A stretch of 35,235 bases of DNA from the NCBI RefSeq assembly GCF_030269605.1, contig NZ_BSTQ01000025.1, positions 65,455 to 100,689 on the forward strand, written 5' to 3'. Source of the stretch: Lentzea sp. NBRC 105346. Its GTDB lineage: Bacteria > Actinomycetota > Actinomycetes > Mycobacteriales > Pseudonocardiaceae. The notes beneath the pieces were generated by a model that had not been told where the DNA came from, did not search any database, and saw only the letters and a program-made list of their open reading frames with translations. Positions 30,980-35,235 of this stretch are shown piece by piece (the stretch's first letter is position 1; every line of letters begins with the position of its first letter). Made by a program: the position numbers and the translations under genes.

Positions 30980-32724
30980 GGCGCCTGTTCGTGGGCCTGC
31001 TCGCTGTTGTTCTGTCTTCTGGGGTTCTGGCGGGGTGCGCCGCGATCCCGACCAACACGCAGCCGAAGCCGATCGACCCGTCGGAGTCCAGGAACAACCC
31101 GGTCAACGCGCCGCAGCCCGCGAAGGACATCGACGCGCTGACGCTGGTGCGCGACTTCGTCGACGCGTCGGCGAACCCGGACGGCGACTTCGCCGAGGCG
31201 AAGGCGTACCTGACCGACGACGCGCGTAAGCGGTGGGAGACCAAGTCGCCCACCATCATCGACCCCGGCTTCTCGACCGTGCCGACGTCGCAGACGCCGC
31301 TGGACAAGCAGCAGGTCGTCCTGTTGCAGGGCAAGAACCTGGGCCGGCTGGAGCCGGACAGCTCGTTCGTGCCGCTGACGACGGACCTGAACGTGGGGAT
31401 CCGGGTCGAGAAGAACGCCGACGGCCAGTGGCGCATCTCGGAGCCGCCGGACGGCGTCTACATGACGCAGTCGCGGTTCCTGGAGAACTACAAGCGGGTC
31501 ACGCTGTACTTCTACAACCCCGAGTTCACCGTGCTGGTGCCGGACGCGCGGTACATCGTCATCCCGCCGTCGACCGGGATCCCGCAGCGCGTCAGCGAGC
31601 TGCTCGTGCGCGGGCCGGGTGTCGGTGTGCGCGGCGCGTTGTTCTCCGCACTGGGTGAGCGGGCCGGTTTCCACGCCGCCACCAAGGAAGCCGACGACGG
31701 CGCGCTCGAAGTGAACCTCTCCAAACTCGGTGATCTGACGCCGCAGTCGCGCAAACAGATCGTGGCGCAGGTCGTGAAGTCCTTGTCCGGCGTGACTTCG
31801 TCCCGCATCCGGGTGCTCGTCGAGGGCGCGCCGATCCTGCCGGACCGCCGCGAGTGGCGTCCGTCGGACGTGGTCGCGTGGTCCGGTGAATCGTTGATCA
31901 CCCCGAACCCGGACGAGCGCGGCATGATCGTCGCGGGCGGCTCGGTGCGGTCGTTCGGCGACGGCAACCCGATCAAGGGCCCGGCGGGGGACGGTTCCTA
32001 CAACGCCGTGTCGGGGGCGCAGTCGCTGGACGGTTCGCGGCTGGCGGTCGTCGGCAAGGCCGGCAACGGCATGCGGCTCCTGGTGGGCGACAAGGACCAG
32101 GGGCTCGCCGAGGTGGCGCTGCCCTCTGCTTCTCTGACGCGCCCGACGTGGCTGGTCAGCGGTGAGGCGCGCCAGCCGTCCAACGAGGTCTGGACGGTCG
32201 CCGACGGCACGAATGTCGCCCGCGTGACGCGTTCGGACAACGGTGTGTGGACGGCGTCGGCGGTGAACACCGCGGAGCTGTCGGGGTTCGGCCAGATCAC
32301 CGAGCTGCGGCTGTCCCGCGACGGCACGCGAGTCGGCATGGTCATCGGCGGCAAGCTGTACGTCGCCGCCGTCGTGCGCAACCCGCAGGACGCGTCCGTG
32401 TCGATCCGCACGCCGCGGCAGCTGCTGCCTTCCGTGCTCGGTGCGGCCGTGCAGTCGCTGGACTGGCTGTCGCAGGACGTGATGGTGGTGTCGTCGTCGC
32501 TGCCCGCCAACCCGGTCACGCGCGTGTACCTGGACGGTTCGAAGTACGAGCGCTACAACCAGTCCAACCTGACCGTGCCGGTCACGTCGGTGACCGCCGC
32601 GGTCTCGCGCGCGGTGATCGCCGTGGACCACAGCGGGCTGTGGACGGCGTCGGACATCACCGACGTGTGGCGGTCCACCGGGGTGCGCCCCGAGGGCGAC
32701 GTCGTGGTGTTCTACCCAGGCTGA
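30976..32724 (+). CDS. lpqB: Lipoprotein LpqB, modulator of MtrAB
   Basis: 582 residues. The signal peptide ends in a lipobox LAGC with the lipidated Cys at residue 21, so the protein is anchored on the outer face of the membrane. A GerMN-like domain (about 170-320, around RYIVIPPSTGIPQRVSELLVRGPG) is followed by a beta-propeller-like region (about 330-580). LpqB binds the MtrB sensor domain in mycobacteria and influences MtrA phosphorylation. GTG at 30976 overlaps the mtrB stop by 4 bases. Order and length agree with Rv3244c. A TGTCAGAC element follows. Confidence 0.95.
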   Translation: MRRLFVGLLAVVLSSGVLAGCAAIPTNTQPKPIDPSESRNNPVNAPQPAKDIDALTLVRDFVDASANPDGDFAEAKAYLTDDARKRWETKSPTIIDPGFSTVPTSQTPLDKQQVVLLQGKNLGRLEPDSSFVPLTTDLNVGIRVEKNADGQWRISEPPDGVYMTQSRFLENYKRVTLYFYNPEFTVLVPDARYIVIPPSTGIPQRVSELLVRGPGVGVRGALFSALGERAGFHAATKEADDGALEVNLSKLGDLTPQSRKQIVAQVVKSLSGVTSSRIRVLVEGAPILPDRREWRPSDVVAWSGESLITPNPDERGMIVAGGSVRSFGDGNPIKGPAGDGSYNAVSGAQSLDGSRLAVVGKAGNGMRLLVGDKDQGLAEVALPSASLTRPTWLVSGEARQPSNEVWTVADGTNVARVTRSDNGVWTASAVNTAELSGFGQITELRLSRDGTRVGMVIGGKLYVAAVVRNPQDASVSIRTPRQLLPSVLGAAVQSLDWLSQDVMVVSSSLPANPVTRVYLDGSKYERYNQSNLTVPVTSVTAAVSRAVIAVDHSGLWTASDITDVWRSTGVRPEGDVVVFYPG

Positions 32725-32741
32725 CCTGCGCGTACCTGAAA

Positions 32742-32764
32742 CTGTCAGACCCCGGTGCAATCCT
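32742..32764 (+). promoter_or_regulatory. TGTCAGAC element, copy 4: probable comF promoter (PafBC-type)
   Basis: CTGTCAGAC (32742-32750), 8 bases, AATCCT (32759-32764). The -10-like hexamer ends 6 bases before the comF ATG at 32771, so a transcript from here would start at or next to the ATG and be leaderless. It matches TGTCR-N11-nAnnnT, the LexA-independent DNA-damage promoter class. Of the four copies in the window this is the only one with a gene directly downstream in the right direction. Confidence 0.5.
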
Positions 32765-32770
32765 TCGGGC

Positions 32771-33379
32771 ATGAATCTTCTGAACCTCGTGGTCCCGCTG
32801 CGCTGTGCCGGCTGTGGCGCCCCGGACTTCGAGGCGTGCCCTTCGTGTGTCGCCTCGTTCGGGCCGCCAGTCGATGTCCGTGTGCCCGGTGTGGGTCCGC
32901 CGGTCTACGCGCTGGCCGACTACCACGGTGCCGCGCGCGAGCTCGTGCTGGCGTTCAAGGAGCGCGGCCGGCGCGCGCTGGCGGCGTGGTTCGGCGCCTT
33001 CGTGGCGGTGGCCCTGCCGATGCTGGCGCCGCGGCCGTGGACCCTCGTACCGGCGCCGTCGACCCCGCGCGCCGCTCGCCTCCGCGGCGGCTCCCACATG
33101 GTGAGAATCGCGGAGAGTGTTCACGGGGCGACGGTCGCTCCGGTTCTCCGGCTGGCGAACGGTGTCCGCGACTCGGTCGGGTTGGATGCTTCCGCGCGTG
33201 ACGCCAATCTGCGCGGCCGGCTGAGCGTGCGGCGGGCGCCGCCTTCAGGGCCAGTCGTGCTGCTCGACGACGTGGTGACCAGCGGTGCGACTGCCAGGGC
33301 ATGTGTGGCCGCGCTGGCGGCGTCGCGCGTGGACGTGGCCGCGGTCCTGGTGCTGACGGCGGCCGTGGGGCTCCACTGA
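32771..33379 (+). CDS. comF: ComF-family phosphoribosyltransferase-like protein
   Basis: 202 residues, ortholog of Rv3242c. An N-terminal zinc ribbon (C12, C15, C23, C26 in RCAGCGAPDFEACPSC) precedes a type I phosphoribosyltransferase fold whose PRPP loop is VVLLDDVVTSGATA (162-175). YHGAARELVLAFKERGRR and LVPAPSTPRAARLRGG are typical ComF motifs. ComF proteins are needed for DNA uptake in competent bacteria and are linked to single-stranded DNA handling; the enzymatic activity is not settled. ATG at 32771 has no ribosome-binding site but lies 6 bases from a -10-like hexamer. Its separate promoter would detach it from mtrAB-lpqB. Confidence 0.9.
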   Translation: MNLLNLVVPLRCAGCGAPDFEACPSCVASFGPPVDVRVPGVGPPVYALADYHGAARELVLAFKERGRRALAAWFGAFVAVALPMLAPRPWTLVPAPSTPRAARLRGGSHMVRIAESVHGATVAPVLRLANGVRDSVGLDASARDANLRGRLSVRRAPPSGPVVLLDDVVTSGATARACVAALAASRVDVAAVLVLTAAVGLH

Positions 33380-34117
33380 GGCGGCCGATGTGGACGTCCG
33401 CCAAGTGCGTCTCGATTGGTCCCTTTCGTCGCCGCCCACACGGGTGAAGTTGGTGCCGCCAAGTCGATCAATGCGTCGAGTTTCGTTCCGCTGTTTGCGC
33501 AGGTCGTTCGCAACAAGGAGGTGTTGGGTCAAGATCGGGAACCGGACTGGGGTCCACCGAGGTGATACCGAGAACGTACTGGGCAGTATTTGTTGCTCCC
33601 GCACAGAAATGCCGTGATCAGGCATTAAGGGAATAACCGCTGGTCAGCATCGTTTGCGAATATCTCTCATCCGCTCGGATCTCTTCGGCGTTTCGGGAAC
33701 ATGACGAGCGTCCCGTCCGTTGGCCGGGTATGACGCCGCGATCAGGCCCGTTCGATGCAGTCACGCTGCCGACGGGTGCCGGTGCGGTGCTGCGCCGTCC
33801 GGGTGAGCATCCTGCGGTGGGGCGCGGGTCGTGGCACGCTCGGCACACGGTGGGTGGCCCACGGTCGTCACGCTACGTACTCAAGGAATTTTCCTGGAGT
33901 TCCCCCGGCTCGGGGGCTGTCGCCGGAACGAATCCCGAGCTAACGTGCACCGCTATCAGCGCTACCGGCCCGCGGGGAGGAGGCGAACAGCCCATGACCC
34001 TGGCGCCGTGAAGCGCGGGGGACGACCCTCAGCGACATCTCCGGCGGTCTGAAGATCGCCACGGCGCCCAAATCAGTCCAATGCCAAAGCTCGCAGCAAA
34101 GGCGAGGGAGGTCGTGT
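33380..34117. other. 738-base region between comF and hpf, no firm gene
   Basis: Contents seen: a possible SigH/SigR-type promoter (33695-33721); a 93-codon frame at 33730-34011 starting exactly where that promoter would begin transcription but with unconvincing codon usage; hairpins GGAA/TTCC (33886-33893) and CCCCC/GGGGG (33902-33916); complementary arms CGCCGGA (33921-33927) and TCCGGCG (34040-34046); and a five-codon frame, ATG at 33994 to TGA at 34011 (MTLAP), with GGGGAGGAGG upstream. It could be a long structured hpf leader. GC content falls and A/T-rich stretches appear around 33580-33700. Confidence 0.5.
33695..33721 (+). promoter_or_regulatory. Candidate SigH/SigR-type (ECF) promoter upstream of hpf
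   Basis: GGGAACA, 16 bases, CGTT. This agrees with the SigH/SigR pattern GGGAAYA-N16-17-CGTT for disulfide and heat stress promoters. Transcription would start near 33728, about 390 bases before hpf. Confidence 0.45.
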
Positions 34118-34789
34118 ATGGACATCGTCGTTAAGGGCCGCAACGTCGAGGTGCCCGATCACTACAGGGTGCACGTCGCCGAAAAGCTGGCCCGGCTTGA
34201 GCGCTACGACCGCAAGGTCATCCGCTTCGACGTGGAGCTTTTCCACGAACCGAACCGTCGGCAGTCGAAGAACTGCCAACGGGTCGAAATCACCGGCAAG
34301 GGACGTGGACCCGTAGTCCGTTCCGAAGCCTGCGCGGGTGACTTCTACGCCGCGCTCGACTCAGCGGTCGCGAAGCTCGAGAACCGTCTCCGTCGGTCGC
34401 ACGACCGGAGGCGCGTCCACCACGGGCGCCGTGGCCCGATTTCGGTGGCGGAAGCGACAAGCGGACTGGGGGAGATGGCCGAAGCCAACGGCCAAGCCCA
34501 AGCATCACGCCGCGGCAAGACCGCGGTGCTCGACGCACCCGAGGCCGACTACGAGGGCATGGCGGAAGTGCCCGCGCAGAGGTGGGACGACGGCCTCGAA
34601 GACCAGCTTCCCGGACGCGTAGTGCGCGAGAAGGAGCACACCGCGAAGCCCATGACGGTCGACCAGGCCCTCTACGAGATGGAACTGGTCGGACACGACT
34701 TCTACCTGTTCTCAGACGCTGACTGCGGACGCCCCAGCGTCGTCTACCGCCGGAAGGGATTCGACTACGGCGTGATCAGGCTCGCCTGA
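34118..34789 (+). CDS. hpf: Long-form ribosome hibernation promoting factor
   Basis: 223 residues. The N-terminal RaiA/HPF domain (1-about 100) starts MDIVVKGRNVEVPDHYRVHV and binds the decoding region of the 30S subunit; a charged linker follows (about 105-165); the C-terminal domain (MTVDQALYEMELVGHDFYLF to GVIRLA, about 170-223) dimerises to form 100S ribosomes. ATG at 34118 has GAGGGAGG (34104-34111) 6 bases upstream. Ortholog of Rv3241c. Hibernation factors are normally induced by starvation, hypoxia or stress, which fits a stress sigma promoter in the long upstream region. Strong hairpin after the stop. Confidence 0.95.
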   Translation: MDIVVKGRNVEVPDHYRVHVAEKLARLERYDRKVIRFDVELFHEPNRRQSKNCQRVEITGKGRGPVVRSEACAGDFYAALDSAVAKLENRLRRSHDRRRVHHGRRGPISVAEATSGLGEMAEANGQAQASRRGKTAVLDAPEADYEGMAEVPAQRWDDGLEDQLPGRVVREKEHTAKPMTVDQALYEMELVGHDFYLFSDADCGRPSVVYRRKGFDYGVIRLA

Positions 34790-34829
34790 TCTCCTCTGCT
34801 GTTGTCCCTTACTACTAACGACTGACGTG

Positions 34830-34857
34830 GCCCTCGCACACCCTCGCGTGCGAGGGC
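34830..34857 (+). terminator. Terminator of hpf
   Basis: GCCCTCGCAC (34830-34839) pairs perfectly with GTGCGAGGGC (34848-34857), loop of 8, followed by TTCGTCGTGTCT. It starts 40 bases after the hpf stop. Confidence 0.8.
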
Positions 34858-34981
34858 TTCGTCGTGTCTCGGGTCGTTCGGACCACTGTCCTGTCCCTCG
34901 TCTGCCTGTTTGTCTCGTCTGCTGTTTGTGTTGACGCGGCGGCTTTCGTGGTGGGTCGCGTTGTGTTGACGCGCTGACTTT

Positions 34982-35041
34982 CCTTGGCTGCCGGTTTCGT
35001 GCGTGGTTGCGCCTTGGCTGCCGGTTTGGTGCGTGGTCGCG
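34982..35041 (+). repeat. Tandem duplication of a 30-base unit
   Basis: Units 34982-35011 and 35012-35041 both read CCTTGGCTGCCGGTTT then (C/G)GTGCGTGG(T)(T/C)GCG; they differ at two positions. There are only two copies and no spacer, so this is not a CRISPR array. Confidence 0.8.
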
Positions 35042-35051
35042 TTTTACTGCT

Positions 35052-35066
35052 CGGGGCTCCGCCCCG
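35052..35066. repeat. GC palindrome CGGGGC-TCC-GCCCCG
   Basis: 6-bp stem with 3-base loop, followed by GGACCCCGG. Sequences of this kind (GGGGCTCCGCCCC) recur in actinobacterial intergenic regions, often near transcription ends. Confidence 0.6.
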
Positions 35067-35167
35067 GACCCCGGCTCAGCTCAAAGAGGGGCCGCCTCCG
35101 GGGGTTTCGTTTCGTAGTGGGTTGCGTTGGGGTGGTGGGCCCCTCCCGTCGCATCGCACCTGAGGCA

Positions 35168-35228
35168 GCCGCATCCGAGACCCCAGGTCAAGCGAAAAGC
35201 GTGCTTGACCTGGGGTCTCGGATGCGGC
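35168..35228. terminator. 26-bp perfect inverted repeat, probable bidirectional terminator
   Basis: The arm 35168-35193 (beginning GCCGCATCCGAGACCCC) is the exact reverse complement of 35203-35228, with a 9-base loop (GAAAAGCGT). No T-tract follows within the 7 remaining bases. The length exceeds that of an ordinary terminator. It may serve a convergent gene beyond the right edge, or be a dispersed palindromic repeat. Confidence 0.65.
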
Positions 35229-35235
35229 AGGGCTT

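Larger units (their letters stand above)
34858..35167. other. Repeat-rich intergenic region, no gene seen
   Basis: No frame with coding character. The strand is T/G-rich and purine-poor in the first half. GTGTTGACGCG occurs twice about 35 bases apart (near 34928 and 34963), followed by the 30-base tandem repeat and a GC palindrome. secA would be expected to the right from the mycobacterial order, but it has not begun by 35235. Confidence 0.55.

Noticed and set aside
30805..32772. A 655-codon minus-strand frame opposite lpqB.
   Set aside because: Shadow of a strongly supported lipoprotein gene, with no family motif.
33730..34011. A 93-codon plus-strand frame whose ATG coincides with the predicted start of the SigH-type transcript.
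   Set aside because: It has no Shine-Dalgarno sequence, third-position GC is lower than in neighbouring genes, there is no recognisable domain, and it covers what looks like structured leader. Kept only as a note.
34982..35041. Direct repeats that might be a CRISPR remnant.
   Set aside because: Only two units, directly abutting with no spacer, and no cas gene in the window.

Overview
The window is high-GC actinobacterial chromosome. GTG starts, 4-base GTGA/ATGA stop-start overlaps and leaderless-looking promoters are common. Gene content and order match the mycobacterial block that runs from manC/fbiAB/whiB2 through the GDP-mannose genes to sahH, tmk, mtrAB-lpqB, comF and hpf (in M. tuberculosis roughly Rv3264c down to Rv3241c, read in the opposite orientation). 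The large membrane glycosyltransferase beside whiB, the secreted I36-type protein, the GH29 fucosidase and the short GTCAGACC repeats suggest a Pseudonocardiales organism (Lentzea/Saccharothrix/Amycolatopsis-like). That family-level assignment is inference. Layout: 1-480 holds two overlapping minus-strand genes for Pro/Gln-rich proteins. 579-2529 is manC coupled to a DNA-3-methyladenine glycosylase. 2802-6390 is a minus-strand run (M50 protease, fbiA, fbiB, Nudix) centred on coenzyme F420. 6636-10122 is whiB2 and a 1051-residue glycosyltransferase/membrane protein. 10189-11077 is a divergent pair (degenerate zincin, DUF3499). 11144-15027 is phosphomannomutase, a Trm112-like protein, a SIS-domain protein and mannose-6-phosphate isomerase; with manC these give the full route from fructose-6-phosphate to GDP-mannose. 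15072-18046 holds a CDF metal transporter, a small secreted protein and an APC permease. 18107-24284 is an accessory block: secreted alpha-L-fucosidase, MarR regulator plus GlmL-like ATPase, and a membrane-embedded alpha/beta hydrolase. 24414-28391 is sahH, a minus-strand HTH regulator/methyltransferase pair, and tmk. 28546-34789 is mtrA-mtrB-lpqB, comF and hpf. 34858-35235 is repeat-rich and gene-free; in relatives secA would follow. How the genes work together: the mannose genes feed cell-envelope glycans (lipomannan-type lipids, polyprenol-phosphomannose); MtrAB-LpqB couples envelope state to cell division and transcription; WhiB2 controls septation; HPF protects idle ribosomes. FbiA/FbiB complete the F420 side chain. 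SahH removes S-adenosylhomocysteine made by methyltransferases such as its neighbour. The least explained features are (i) four copies of a TGTCAGAC-N8-(T/A)AnnnT element resembling the LexA-independent (PafBC-type) DNA-damage promoter, one placed to give a leaderless comF transcript and two in tandem antisense to the end of the hydrolase gene; (ii) an alpha/beta hydrolase whose fold appears interrupted by about eleven membrane helices; (iii) a 738-base leader region before hpf with a near-consensus SigH/SigR-type promoter; and (iv) an 18-bp and a 26-bp perfect inverted repeat. I see no CRISPR array, tRNA, rRNA, insertion sequence or prophage.
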